64,000 nucleotides of DNA. It comes from Elizabethkingia sp. YR214 (GTDB lineage Bacteria > Bacteroidota > Bacteroidia > Flavobacteriales > Weeksellaceae). Numbering within the stretch: the stretch's first letter is position 1; the number at the start of each line of letters is the position of its first letter. Shown piece by piece: positions 35,004-43,788 of this stretch. The position numbers and the translations under genes are program-made. The notes under the pieces were generated by a model, which was not told the DNA's origin, ran no database searches, and worked only from the letters and a program-made list of their open reading frames with translations. The DNA lies in the NCBI RefSeq assembly GCF_003058195.1, contig NZ_QBUH01000005.1:62001-126000 (forward strand). Reading direction: 5' to 3'.

Positions 35004-35882
35004 TTACTTCGTTAAAGAGAGCCTTAGAATTTTATTTCTATTAGCCTCAAATCTTCCCATTTGTTCTGCAGGAAGATAAAAATTAACCTCTTGTTTTTCG
35101 TTTAAATTCTTTTCAATATTAGGATTCCAGTAAAGAAGATCTTCCTGCTTAATACCCAAAAATTGTGAAATAGTCCCCAGATCATAACCTGAATTGATCG
35201 TTGTTTTTAAAAGTGACGGATCAACAGGCTGCTCCTCTGCATTGTTTTGTACTTCCGGGTTATTATCGGCTACTTTCGCTTTAAGTTTAGTAGCATTAGC
35301 AGAACCTCCGGGTAATAACTGATCCAGCTCTCCTGTTACATAACAAGCGTTGATATATTTTCTGATCGCATTTGTGGTTTCATCCGGCAGATAGATGTAA
35401 TAATCCTCATAATTTTTTGATCCTGCCTTATCCATTGCTTTTGCTACATTGGCTTCACCACAGCTATAAGCCGCTAAAACACTAATCCAGTCTTTATATT
35501 TACGGTGAAGATTGGACAGAGAATTTAAAGCAACCTGGGTGCTTTTATAAATATCTGAACGATCACTTTCACGTAATCCATAATAGTTCGCATGAGCCGG
35601 CATAATTTGCCATATCCCTACAGCACCTGTAGAAGAAACTCTTGTTCTGTCGAATCCCGATTCCAAAAGAGGAAGATTTCTTAAATGCTTAGGCAACTTT
35701 CTCTGAGCAAGGCTGTGCTCTATAAAGTCAACAATTTCTCTGTTAGCATTTATTGTACTCTTTATCCTCATTGCATGAGCATCGGATGTATCAGTAACCG
35801 TTAAAACCTGTGCCGTGACATTTCTGCCAGAAAACATAAGTAAAGCTACGCAAGCTAATAATTTGCAAAAGTTTAAGTTCAT
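35004..35882 (-). CDS. Secreted lytic transglycosylase with C-terminal LysM, encoded inside the T6SS core
   Basis: A 292-aa protein with a signal peptide (MNLNFCKLLACVALLMFSGRNVTAQ). The GH23 SLT domain at about residues 48-190 shows LPLLESGFDRTRVSSTGAVGIWQIMP with catalytic Glu in LLESGF, then AAYSCGEANVAKA and TTNAIRKYINACYV. A LysM-like domain follows at about 220-275 (GYDLGTISQFLGIKQEDLLYWNP). It would cut peptidoglycan glycan strands, plausibly to let the T6SS envelope complex cross the wall, as some proteobacterial systems do with dedicated murein hydrolases. The gap to hcp2 holds a hairpin. Confidence 0.85.
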   Translation of the reverse strand: MNLNFCKLLACVALLMFSGRNVTAQVLTVTDTSDAHAMRIKSTINANREIVDFIEHSLAQRKLPKHLRNLPLLESGFDRTRVSSTGAVGIWQIMPAHANYYGLRESDRSDIYKSTQVALNSLSNLHRKYKDWISVLAAYSCGEANVAKAMDKAGSKNYEDYYIYLPDETTNAIRKYINACYVTGELDQLLPGGSANATKLKAKVADNNPEVQNNAEEQPVDPSLLKTTINSGYDLGTISQFLGIKQEDLLYWNPNIEKNLNEKQEVNFYLPAEQMGRFEANRNKILRLSLTK

Positions 35883-35897
35883 ATCTTGTAAAATATA

Positions 35898-35924
35898 ACC
35901 GTTGAAACTTTTTATCTCAACGGT
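35898..35924 (-). terminator. Hairpin after hcp2 (terminator or processing site)
   Basis: ACCGTTGA / TCAACGGT with an 11-nt loop, 13 nt after the hcp2 stop. The following minus-strand sequence (TTATATTTT) is only moderately T-rich, so termination is probably partial. Partial termination would help explain high hcp relative to downstream tss genes. Confidence 0.55.
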
Positions 35925-35936
35925 CTGGTGTTGTAC

Positions 35937-36344
35937 TTAATTTCCGGGCCATATACCATCATAAGAAGATCCGCCGTAATTGATCTTTTCGGCACTGATA
36001 ACGAAAGTAATATGCATATTGTTGTCATTGATTGCATTAAAGTCTACTTCATGCTGGATTACATAACCGTTCTCCCAGTTAAGTTTAATAAGCGTACCCT
36101 CTTCGTGGGCTTTATTAAATGTAACCTCACCAGTTGTAGGCTTATACTTATTGTTCAGTAGACTTTCCAGAACATGAGCGTTTTCCCCTGCTTCAATTGT
36201 AATCTTAACCAACGCATTAGAAGCATCTGATGCAACTCTTCCGGATACATCCGTAGAGCGTTGTACGCTATAGTTTAGTTTCAATACTTTCTGTGCTTCT
36301 CCTCCATTAAACTTGAGTACACCTCTGGAATTATTCACTGCCAT
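35937..36344 (-). CDS. hcp: Hcp tube protein (TssD), copy 2
   Basis: A 135-aa TssD paralogue starting MAVNNSRGVLKFN and ending YDGIWPGN, about 78% identical to copy 1. Differences cluster at residues 14-17, 80-90 region neighbours and the last third. It lies between tssR and the transglycosylase gene but has its own -7 box and carries the same upstream element as copy 1. Two Hcp proteins may form mixed tubes or carry different cargo. Confidence 0.9.
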   Translation of the reverse strand: MAVNNSRGVLKFNGGEAQKVLKLNYSVQRSTDVSGRVASDASNALVKITIEAGENAHVLESLLNNKYKPTTGEVTFNKAHEEGTLIKLNWENGYVIQHEVDFNAINDNNMHITFVISAEKINYGGSSYDGIWPGN

Positions 36345-36382
36345 AAATTCAATACTTTTAAAAGAAAATTTTTCGTTATTAT

Positions 36383-36390
36383 CAAAAATA
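36383..36390 (-). promoter_or_regulatory. hcp2 promoter -7 box
   Basis: TATTTTTG on the minus strand matches TAnnTTTG, 38 nt before the hcp2 ATG. There is no clear -33 TTTG at the proper distance, again suggesting activator dependence. Confidence 0.55.
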
Positions 36391-36434
36391 ATATTCTGTC
36401 ATCAGAGTAAATTGCCCCTTTAGGGAAAATTTAC

Positions 36435-36452
36435 AAATTGTAGTAATTCTAC
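36435..36452. promoter_or_regulatory. 18-bp element shared by both hcp promoters, copy 2
   Basis: On the minus strand GTAGAATTACTACAATTT, identical to 24263-24280. It ends exactly 44 nt before the hcp2 -7 box (36390), the same distance as at hcp1. It lies in the 122-nt gap between tssR and hcp2. Confidence 0.75.
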
Positions 36453-36466
36453 TACTGCCTAATTCA

Positions 36467-38833
36467 TTAAGGTTTTGTTCTGTCCGTAACAAAAGGCATG
36501 AAATATTCGTTCAGCCAGTAGAACGTTGTACCATTCTGAATCACCTTATACTTTGGATTATTCTTATTCTCCAACAATCTATTGGACAGTATTTTATAAT
36601 TTTTGAAATAGGTCTGTACTGTTTCTCTGCCTATTACTTTTTTATCTTTCCAACGCTCCAGATTAATCTCAGACATCATCACCTCATCAGAATTATCCAT
36701 ACCCGTACTTTTAGCGACCGCTACTCTCATAGGCTGGCTGTAGATTTTATTTGTATCAAATTCATCCAGAGTAGGATTGTTCTCCTTTAGTAATTTTACA
36801 TAGCGGGATATTGCTCTTTTCTGATTAAAATCTTTACTATCAGGATTTGTCTGTTTGTATATCTGATCATAGAAATTTTTAAGCTGGTCATACTCCTGTT
36901 CTGAAACCAATATTCCCTTCTCTATTCCCGGATTATTTTTTCTCATATCAACAGGAAGGTATCCCGAAGCAACTGTCGGGTAATCATAAGTAACCAACTG
37001 CGAAGCAAACGAAGCAGGAAGTGGGTTGGAAACATCTGGAAACATAAATGCATATCTCCCGTCAACAGTCGTTTTACCAGATCCTACAGCAGATTTAAAA
37101 TAGGCTGTTAAAGATCTATCTGTGATTTTGTTTTCATCTGTAACCTGTGTTACCAAGGTATCCATTGCCTTAATAAGAAGTGAATTGCTATTGTCTTCTC
37201 TTTTCTTAGGATAGATTACAAATCCTTGTGTCATACTATTCTTAGGATAGTCTAAGGAATAAATACCTAAATCTCCTTCAATGAAATTGAAGTTATTTTT
37301 ATTGAGAATCAGGCTCTGATCTGCTACTTTCTCTTTGTTGAGTTCTGTAATATTCTGTGCTGTAGTGGTTACAATATTTTGCGCCAGTAATACAAAATCA
37401 TTATAAGCATCAGAAGATCTGGACTGCGTTTGATAGGCAATTACTTTCGCTTTCGCTTTCGAAATAAATCTAACAGCACTCGATGTATTCATCCCGGAAG
37501 ATGCTGTAGAGCCAATTAAAACAATTAAATTGGTTTCATCCGGAACTGTGCTAAGCAATTGTCCGGCTGTACTAAGCGCCTCATTTACAGGCTGCCCACC
37601 TATTCCTTCACAACGCATTTCCATTGTTTTATCATCTATGTATTTAAAAATACCATTGTAATCGCTGGAAAGTACAGATGCGATAACATTAGGTCCGCAG
37701 GTATTATTTTTATACAAAACAGCGCTGTATTTTACATCCTTGTAATAAGACAGCTTCTGCATCTTAAGCTGGATATCCTGAATCACAGACTTCGCAATTG
37801 GTGCATAAGCTCTGTTCTCGGCACTGATATCGATAGCAAATACAATATTTAGATTTTTATTTCTTTTGGTAATTTCTTTATACCTTTTGAATGGAAGTTT
37901 TTCACCTAATACATTGAAAATATAATTTTGGCTGTAGTCGAATGCATTGGTAAAATACTTCGTTGTATTCTTATTCAGTGTTGTAGAAGTTGGGAATACA
38001 TTTTCTATTTCACTCCTGTTAGCGGCATCCGCAATAGGTACTATAGGCTTCTCGTCTGTATACTCCGGAAGTGCACTATAGATACCAAAAAGTGGGAATT
38101 TGCTATAATCAGCCTTCCTGTCTAATCTTATCGCCGAGCGCTCTCCCCATGTAGAAATCATATTGGCACTTACCCAACCATAGATATCTTTATCAATACT
38201 ATCCATGTTGATTTTCGGAGATTTCCCAACCAGATAACCTTTGTTATCAGCTGCTTTTTTATACACATAAACCAACTCTCCAACAGGAATCTTTTTCTTT
38301 ACCGGATCCGAAAGATTAGGTGAAGAATAAACTACGGCAGAATCATTTTTAATATAAGTTCCTGTATTTTTAACCACATCTGTATTAACCGGTACAATAG
38401 CTGCCTTCATAATAAATCCGGATGTACGGTCTCTTAAAGCGCTATTCCATAATAATAAATTATCCTCTGATATCCATCCGTAAGATTTTACAGATTTTGC
38501 AGGAAGTTTCTTCATCAGAGCATCTGCGTTATACTCAGCTACTTTCACTAATTTACTTGATTTATTGTAGTCTACTACCATAAGAGGCTCCAGGAATTTG
38601 ATTTCCTTAGGAGATTCATTCTTTTCTTTCTTTAAAAAAGCGGTATTCTTCGACCTGTCAGAGAAAGTAATCCATGGCAGAGGCTCTTTAGGATATCCAT
38701 TAATTACCATATTCTGTTCAATACCTCCATAATAATCCGGTGCGGGTGTTTTTACTGAAGGTACTCTGACCTGACATCCTGTAACCAGTAAAGCAGATCC
38801 TAAAATGTATAGTGTAGATTTGGTGTTTTTCAT
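36467..38833 (-). CDS. tssR: T6SS envelope protein TssR (lipoprotein, VWA-like domain)
   Basis: A 788-aa protein with a lipoprotein signal (LLVTGC, Cys about residue 20). The N-terminal half has SH3-like segments (VVYSSPNLSDPVKKKIPVGELVYVYKK). A von Willebrand A-like domain follows (LNIVFAIDISAENRAYAPIA near 329, the DxSxx part of a MIDAS). TssR is a Bacteroidota-specific periplasmic/outer-membrane member of the TssN/O/P/Q/R complex. It is co-transcribed with tssP, 25 nt upstream. Confidence 0.85.
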   Translation of the reverse strand: MKNTKSTLYILGSALLVTGCQVRVPSVKTPAPDYYGGIEQNMVINGYPKEPLPWITFSDRSKNTAFLKKEKNESPKEIKFLEPLMVVDYNKSSKLVKVAEYNADALMKKLPAKSVKSYGWISEDNLLLWNSALRDRTSGFIMKAAIVPVNTDVVKNTGTYIKNDSAVVYSSPNLSDPVKKKIPVGELVYVYKKAADNKGYLVGKSPKINMDSIDKDIYGWVSANMISTWGERSAIRLDRKADYSKFPLFGIYSALPEYTDEKPIVPIADAANRSEIENVFPTSTTLNKNTTKYFTNAFDYSQNYIFNVLGEKLPFKRYKEITKRNKNLNIVFAIDISAENRAYAPIAKSVIQDIQLKMQKLSYYKDVKYSAVLYKNNTCGPNVIASVLSSDYNGIFKYIDDKTMEMRCEGIGGQPVNEALSTAGQLLSTVPDETNLIVLIGSTASSGMNTSSAVRFISKAKAKVIAYQTQSRSSDAYNDFVLLAQNIVTTTAQNITELNKEKVADQSLILNKNNFNFIEGDLGIYSLDYPKNSMTQGFVIYPKKREDNSNSLLIKAMDTLVTQVTDENKITDRSLTAYFKSAVGSGKTTVDGRYAFMFPDVSNPLPASFASQLVTYDYPTVASGYLPVDMRKNNPGIEKGILVSEQEYDQLKNFYDQIYKQTNPDSKDFNQKRAISRYVKLLKENNPTLDEFDTNKIYSQPMRVAVAKSTGMDNSDEVMMSEINLERWKDKKVIGRETVQTYFKNYKILSNRLLENKNNPKYKVIQNGTTFYWLNEYFMPFVTDRTKP

Positions 38834-38858
38834 TACTCGTCTTTTAATTTTTCAAAAA

Positions 38859-39773
38859 CTATTTACTCTGTGTCACTTCCAGTTTAATAATACATTTCTG
38901 ATTATTATCAAACGTTGATTTTACCTCCTGGATTGTATTATTTTTGTCAAACTGCAAGCCTGTTGTATAATAATAGTAATTCTTAGGTTTTCCATTATTT
39001 ACAATCATTACAGTATTGTCATTGTTACAGAAATAAGTCCTTAACAGATAATTATAATTGCTATTGAAGTTATTACCATCAGCAATTTGCTGCAGTGTTC
39101 TTTTGATATCATCATCAATGTCGCTGTATGTGTCATCAATTGAAGATAGATCCTGTTCCAGCTGCTCATTCGGATTATAAGCAGGTAATATTCTTATCTG
39201 ATGGACAATAGGCTGCGGATTATCATCCGTGAGTAATGTAACAGTATAGTTACCTGGCTTTTTATAAGAGTAAATCGCCATTTTATCTTTTGAATCTATA
39301 TTCCCTGATTCTCCAAATCTCCATGAAAACGTTTTGGCATTTGGCGCTACTGCTCTAAAGACCACGTTTTCCAGTTGTAGGGCCTGAGTTTGTGCATCGA
39401 TTCTGCTTTCCTCCAGAGCTAAAACCGGACGCACAACCGATGAAACCAAGATTGGGAATGTCTTTGTGTACTTGTTATCTATTGTAAGCTTCACCTCATA
39501 AAAACCAGGCTTAGTATACATATGGATTCCCTTATTTTTCTCTGAAACTTTACCATCGCCAAAATCCCATTGCTTGGTTTTAGCGTTTAGTGTTTTATCT
39601 TCAAATCTAAGTGAGTCTCCTAAACTTAGATTTGCGGGAAATACAGCAGCTACAATATTTTCCGAATTATTCACTGATTTTCTTTGTAACCAGATTGCAA
39701 TTAATGATGCAACCAGTAAGGTAGAAATAACAGCAATAATTATATTCTTTTTATTTTTTTGAAAGTAGTTCAT
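38859..39773 (-). CDS. tssP: T6SS envelope protein TssP (PKD-domain protein)
   Basis: A 304-aa protein with one transmembrane helix at about residues 10-28 and a periplasmic part with two PKD-type Ig-like domains. These are TKQWDFGDGKVSEKNKGIH with TKPGFYEVKLTI, and KTFSWRFGESGN with KKPGNYTVTLLTD. PKD architecture plus the gene order fits TssP of the Bacteroidota T6SS. The C-terminal ~100 residues, with CNNDNTVMIVNNG, are unassigned. Confidence 0.78.
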   Translation of the reverse strand: MNYFQKNKKNIIIAVISTLLVASLIAIWLQRKSVNNSENIVAAVFPANLSLGDSLRFEDKTLNAKTKQWDFGDGKVSEKNKGIHMYTKPGFYEVKLTIDNKYTKTFPILVSSVVRPVLALEESRIDAQTQALQLENVVFRAVAPNAKTFSWRFGESGNIDSKDKMAIYSYKKPGNYTVTLLTDDNPQPIVHQIRILPAYNPNEQLEQDLSSIDDTYSDIDDDIKRTLQQIADGNNFNSNYNYLLRTYFCNNDNTVMIVNNGKPKNYYYYTTGLQFDKNNTIQEVKSTFDNNQKCIIKLEVTQSK

Positions 39774-39789
39774 TTTTCAATATTTGTTT

Positions 39790-40317
39790 CTAGTTTCTGT
39801 TACTTATGATTTGGGCATTTTTTCTCTGATTTATATGTTGTTGCATGTCCTTCATTCCTATTGTGCATTCTTCATACTGCTTGGTGAATGTTTTCACATT
39901 CTCGTTCTTTTTTACAATGATCTTTTTATCATCGTAGTACATCTTATAAAATTTTGCAATCTGAGCATAATTATCTTTTCTTGCATCAACAGAGGAAATA
40001 TCCGAAAATGCATTTTTGATATCATTAATTTCATATTTCAGCTCATTTTCTTCAACAGGCTGCTGATTTTCGCTTGACAATTTTTTCAACTTAATAAATG
40101 TGCTGTCTATTGTAGGCTGTATTGCCTGCTGGCGGTTGTTGAAAACAGATTTTTCCTGCAATGTCTTTATAGCCAGCGCATCGGAGTGAGTGAAAGGGGA
40201 TTCTAGTTTATTTAAGAAAATAATACCTAAAAAAATAACTGCTAATAATAGCATCCCAAAGAGATATACAAAGTAATACCTCTTTTCTTTCTTGGATAAA
40301 GTAACCTGGAACTGCAT
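39790..40317 (-). CDS. tssO: T6SS single-pass membrane subunit, probably TssO
   Basis: A 175-aa protein: a short basic N terminus (SKKEKRYY), one transmembrane helix at about 14-35 (YFVYLFGMLLLAVIFLGIIFL), then a long periplasmic coiled coil. Position between tssP and another small membrane protein and the topology fit TssO. Naming between TssO and TssQ is uncertain, because the neighbour at 40328-40870 has the same layout. Confidence 0.6.
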   Translation of the reverse strand: MQFQVTLSKKEKRYYFVYLFGMLLLAVIFLGIIFLNKLESPFTHSDALAIKTLQEKSVFNNRQQAIQPTIDSTFIKLKKLSSENQQPVEENELKYEINDIKNAFSDISSVDARKDNYAQIAKFYKMYYDDKKIIVKKNENVKTFTKQYEECTIGMKDMQQHINQRKNAQIISNRN

Positions 40318-40327
40318 TTTTTCTATA

Positions 40328-40870
40328 TTATCTTATTGATCTTGGTCTTCTTCTTGGCCCTACTTTTGGCGCGTCATTTAATATCTTGCTGGTAACAATA
40401 TTTAATCGTCCCTGGCATTCTTGCAGATTATTAAGCGCTGCTCTTTCTTCTAATGAAGCAGAAATCAGTTTATCTTTAAGCGAGACCATCTCATTGATAT
40501 TCTTCAATAAAGAAGCATACTGCTTAAATTCTTTTATACTGTCCTTCCCCATGATATTTTTACAATCATGAATATCTTCTACAATGTTGTCTCTCAAAAA
40601 TTCGTCATTTTGAACTTTGTCATTAGCTATCATCGTCATTTTGGAATAAATGCCCTCCATCTTGGATTGTAACAACTCGTTTTTATTCAGTATATTTTTG
40701 TAGTTCTCTACCTCTTTCTGAATATTACTTTTTTGGTACTCACTGCTTTTAAAAAATAAAAAAACTGAAAGGAATGAGAATCCCGAAAGGAAGAGAAAAG
40801 AGAAAATGAACTTCCATATTCCCTTGTTTACATCCTTTCTGTTTAGCTTTTCCTGGCCTGAAGAAATCAT
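40328..40870 (-). CDS. Second single-pass membrane coiled-coil subunit of the T6SS (TssO/TssQ-type)
   Basis: A 180-aa protein: cytosolic N terminus of about 18 residues, transmembrane helix at about 19-40 (FIFSFLFLSGFSFLSVFLFF), then a long coiled coil, ending in a basic proline/arginine tail (VGPRRRPRSIR). It lies 20 nt after the regulator gene and 10 nt before the TssO-like gene. Bacteroides TssQ is described as a lipoprotein, and there is no lipobox here, so this may be a TssO paralogue or a divergent TssQ. Confidence 0.6.
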   Translation of the reverse strand: MISSGQEKLNRKDVNKGIWKFIFSFLFLSGFSFLSVFLFFKSSEYQKSNIQKEVENYKNILNKNELLQSKMEGIYSKMTMIANDKVQNDEFLRDNIVEDIHDCKNIMGKDSIKEFKQYASLLKNINEMVSLKDKLISASLEERAALNNLQECQGRLNIVTSKILNDAPKVGPRRRPRSIR

Positions 40871-40890
40871 TTGTTTGTTTTATTAATTAA

Positions 40891-41562
40891 TTAAATACTG
40901 GTATTATAATAGCCACTCTCTACACAGAAACGTACAAGATCCAACTTACTTTTTAGCCCAAGCTTTTCAGTCAATCGCTTGATATAGGTATCAACAGTTC
41001 TTGTACTAAGATTCATTCTCTCACCAATATCCTTATTACTATAACCTTCATAACAAAGCTTAATCATCTGTATTTCGGACAGAGACAGATCCTGCTGGCT
41101 TTTCTTTTGGCGTTCCATATAATCCTGAACCTCCAGCATTTGTTGGGACCATTCCTGGCGATAATCGTCGAAATCTACTTTTTTGGATAAAATACTATTT
41201 CTGAGTATATCTCTTATCACTATGCTGTTCTTCTGACAGTAGTAGGTATTGGGAATTTCGGATACTATAGCATCCATATCATTCTGATAAGTTGCCGAGT
41301 ACGTGATAATAGGAGTAGTTTTATTCGTTTGTCGAATAAATTTTATAGCTTCCAGCCCACTTAGAATGGGCATGTATAAATTAATTAAAAAAACATCTTC
41401 TTGTTTGCGATAGAGCCTAGAGATAAGTTCGTGACCGTTATTACAGTCATTAACAACTCTATAAAAAGGGTTCTCCAAGAGCATTTTTAATAAAAACTGC
41501 TTGAAGTAAAAGTCACTATCAGCAATAGAGAATCGAATAACGCTGTTAGAGTTATTTTCCAT
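40891..41562 (-). CDS. LuxR-type response regulator with atypical receiver, first gene of the T6SS core operon
   Basis: A 223-aa protein with a receiver-like domain (1-120) and a C-terminal GerE/LuxR HTH (LSLSEIQMIKLCYEGYSNKDIGERMNLSTRTVDTYIKRL near 157-195). The acidic pocket (ADSD, 14-17), the Ser/Thr (ITYSAT) and Lys (CQKN) positions are kept. However, the usual phospho-acceptor Asp is Asn61 (FLINLYMP; codon AAT). It may therefore work without phosphorylation. Located 20 nt upstream of the first tss gene, it probably controls this locus and may bind the 18-bp hcp element (inference). Confidence 0.8.
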   Translation of the reverse strand: MENNSNSVIRFSIADSDFYFKQFLLKMLLENPFYRVVNDCNNGHELISRLYRKQEDVFLINLYMPILSGLEAIKFIRQTNKTTPIITYSATYQNDMDAIVSEIPNTYYCQKNSIVIRDILRNSILSKKVDFDDYRQEWSQQMLEVQDYMERQKKSQQDLSLSEIQMIKLCYEGYSNKDIGERMNLSTRTVDTYIKRLTEKLGLKSKLDLVRFCVESGYYNTSI

Positions 41563-42219
41563 GTATCGTGTTTGGTGTAGCGACTAAAGTATAAAAACTT
41601 TTATAAATCAGGAAATAAAAATTAAAAATCCTATGTTAACAATAGTTTAAACCTATCGAGAACATAAGTTTTTAACTCTGAGCTTATAACATTAAAACTC
41701 ACTAATTCTTGATTTACAATAAAGTATATGTTAAATCAAGTTTTAATCTATTTTTCTTCAAACTACTATTCGACGAATAATAATTTACAATTGATTGAAA
41801 ATTTAAATTTTGACTTCAAAATAAGATATCAGCTGTAAATTCCCATGACTAGGACGTATTCAGGAGAATGGCAATAAAACGCCAAATTTTGTTCAAAAGG
41901 AGTAAATTTCCCCATTTTTGTGACTTAACTGATGTTTTTGATCACAAAAGAAAAAAAATAATGAAATCGACAGCAAAAAGCCCTTATCATTATCAAAAAA
42001 GAATATTTTTAAATATATAATCATAATGAAATAAAAATATAATCATATACACATTAAAGACAAAAGTATATGTTTCATTACATATTTAAATTGTTTAAAA
42101 TATAAGTATTGGAAGATTAAAAGAGTAAGCTAGATTCTTTTATAAAATGTCAAAAAATTTCCTAAAAGATTATTGGTTCCTTAGTTTTATCATTAGAATA
42201 TATACACCTAATACAAACA
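41563..42219. other. Intergenic region upstream of the T6SS regulator, no gene seen
   Basis: About 650 nt of very AT-rich sequence between the T6SS regulator and the terminator at 42220-42251. It presumably contains the promoter of the core operon, but no clear TTTG/TAnnTTTG pair was found. TATACTTTAG, close to the -7 consensus, lies about 20 nt before the regulator ATG. No second copy of the hcp 18-bp element was seen here. Confidence 0.4.
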
Positions 42220-42251
42220 AAAAATGCTTACAGCTATTTGTAAGCATTTTT
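42220..42251. terminator. Terminator after the serine hydrolase gene
   Basis: AAAAATGCTTACA / TGTAAGCATTTTT with a 6-nt loop. The A/T flanks make it functional on both strands. It is 40 nt past the stop codon at 42292. Confidence 0.8.
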
Positions 42252-42291
42252 GATCCGGGCAGAACTTATACTTTTTCAATAAAAGCCAATT

Positions 42292-43686
42292 CTAGAGTAA
42301 GCTCTTTATCTTATCAATCATTTTTTCTGCATTACCGTTGCTTCCACCAAGACTTACTGCTTTTTTATAACTCTCTAATGCTAAATCGTATTGCTTATTT
42401 ATAAAATAGGCTTCCCCTAAACTATCGAATAGATTCGCATTTTTAGGAAACTCACTTATTGCCAGTTTGAATATTTCTATCGACTCGTTAATTTTTCCCG
42501 CTCTTAGTAATTCGTAGCCCAAAGTGTTGAGCTCGCTTGGATTGTCAAAACTGTATTCCTTTTCAAACGTTTTTTTCAGTTGATAATAATTTTCAATCGT
42601 TTTATTCACATCGGTTTGCGCTTCTTTTCTTAAAGCTTGGTAAACGGATTTTTTAGGAATTTCATAAGCCCTTTCCAACATGATGTCACGGATTATATGC
42701 CCTAAACTCCAAACTTTATTGAGATTGTTGGATGCCAGAATTACAATGACATCATTTTTCATATCATTTAATAGAATAGATTCAAATTTATACGAAATAC
42801 CGTTGTGACGCTGTAATTCATCTTCTTCATAAAATCTACCAAGCGATCCGCCTTCTTCTTTTGCATAAGGATTATTCAATAATGTTTCAAGGGACTTTCT
42901 AGAGATTAAACGATTATGATTCATCGCTTCAATCCATTTGTACATATCATTGATATCTAACCAAAGCCAACCGCTGATAAATTCCATTTCCGGGCATCTC
43001 ACATTGTCCATATCATAACAAGATGTTCGGTTTTTGTATCCCGATTTTGCATCGAAAACGGAATTGGTCATTTTCAAAGGTTTGATAATATTTTCAGAAA
43101 CAAAATCTTGGAAAGTCATTCCTGTTATCTTTTCAATAATTCTTCTTTGCAAAAACACATTGCCATTATCGTATCTATAGCCTTTTCCCGGCTCAAATAA
43201 GAGGGTGTCCGTTTTCCTCAAAATCTTCCAAGCTTCTTCATCGTTTTTTGGGACGATCATTTTGTTTTCAATTCGAGGAATTCCACTGGCATAATTGATT
43301 AAATGTCTGGTCGTCACTTTTTTTGACCAATTTGGCAAGTCCAAATTATATTTCGAAATGGGGTCATCAAGATTTAGCTGACCACGTTCCACCAACATCA
43401 TAATAGCAACTGCATTAAACTGCTTTACAATAGAGCCAAAATTAAAAATGGCGTTTTTCGTTAAAATAGTTTTTCTCGTTTCATCGGCAAAACCAAATGA
43501 TTTTTGATAGATGATTTTTCCTTTTTTAGCGACTAAAACATTTCCGTTGAACAAACCTCTTTCGTATGATTTGGTTATTAGCTCATTAATTTGATTGATT
43601 TCTGTTTTTTGTTCAACCGGCTTTTGAGCTGAAAGAAAATTGGTGAGTAAAATACTTAATGATATTAAGAAAATTATTTTTTTCAT
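42292..43686 (-). CDS. Serine hydrolase (class C beta-lactamase fold) with C-terminal TPRs
   Basis: 464 aa from the ATG at 43686, chosen because it starts the signal peptide (MKKIIFLISLSILLTNFLSAQ); an ATG ten codons upstream is also possible. The SxxK motif is FGSIVKQF, and the YxN motif is RYDNGN. The C-terminal ~110 residues form TPRs (LGYELLRAGKINESIEIFKLAI, FDSLGEAYFINKQYDLALESYKKAV). Bacteroidota carry many such exported serine hydrolases or peptidases of family S12; a beta-lactamase role is not implied. The AraC-type gene upstream is 102 nt away. Confidence 0.82.
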   Translation of the reverse strand: MKKIIFLISLSILLTNFLSAQKPVEQKTEINQINELITKSYERGLFNGNVLVAKKGKIIYQKSFGFADETRKTILTKNAIFNFGSIVKQFNAVAIMMLVERGQLNLDDPISKYNLDLPNWSKKVTTRHLINYASGIPRIENKMIVPKNDEEAWKILRKTDTLLFEPGKGYRYDNGNVFLQRRIIEKITGMTFQDFVSENIIKPLKMTNSVFDAKSGYKNRTSCYDMDNVRCPEMEFISGWLWLDINDMYKWIEAMNHNRLISRKSLETLLNNPYAKEEGGSLGRFYEEDELQRHNGISYKFESILLNDMKNDVIVILASNNLNKVWSLGHIIRDIMLERAYEIPKKSVYQALRKEAQTDVNKTIENYYQLKKTFEKEYSFDNPSELNTLGYELLRAGKINESIEIFKLAISEFPKNANLFDSLGEAYFINKQYDLALESYKKAVSLGGSNGNAEKMIDKIKSLL

Positions 43687-43788
43687 TGTAATCATATTTT
43701 TAAAAACTTTCTGCAAATATGCCTCAAAAAGACTCAGGACGCGACCGATTAAAAAAAATCGAACTCATTTTTAGCAAATAATTTGATT

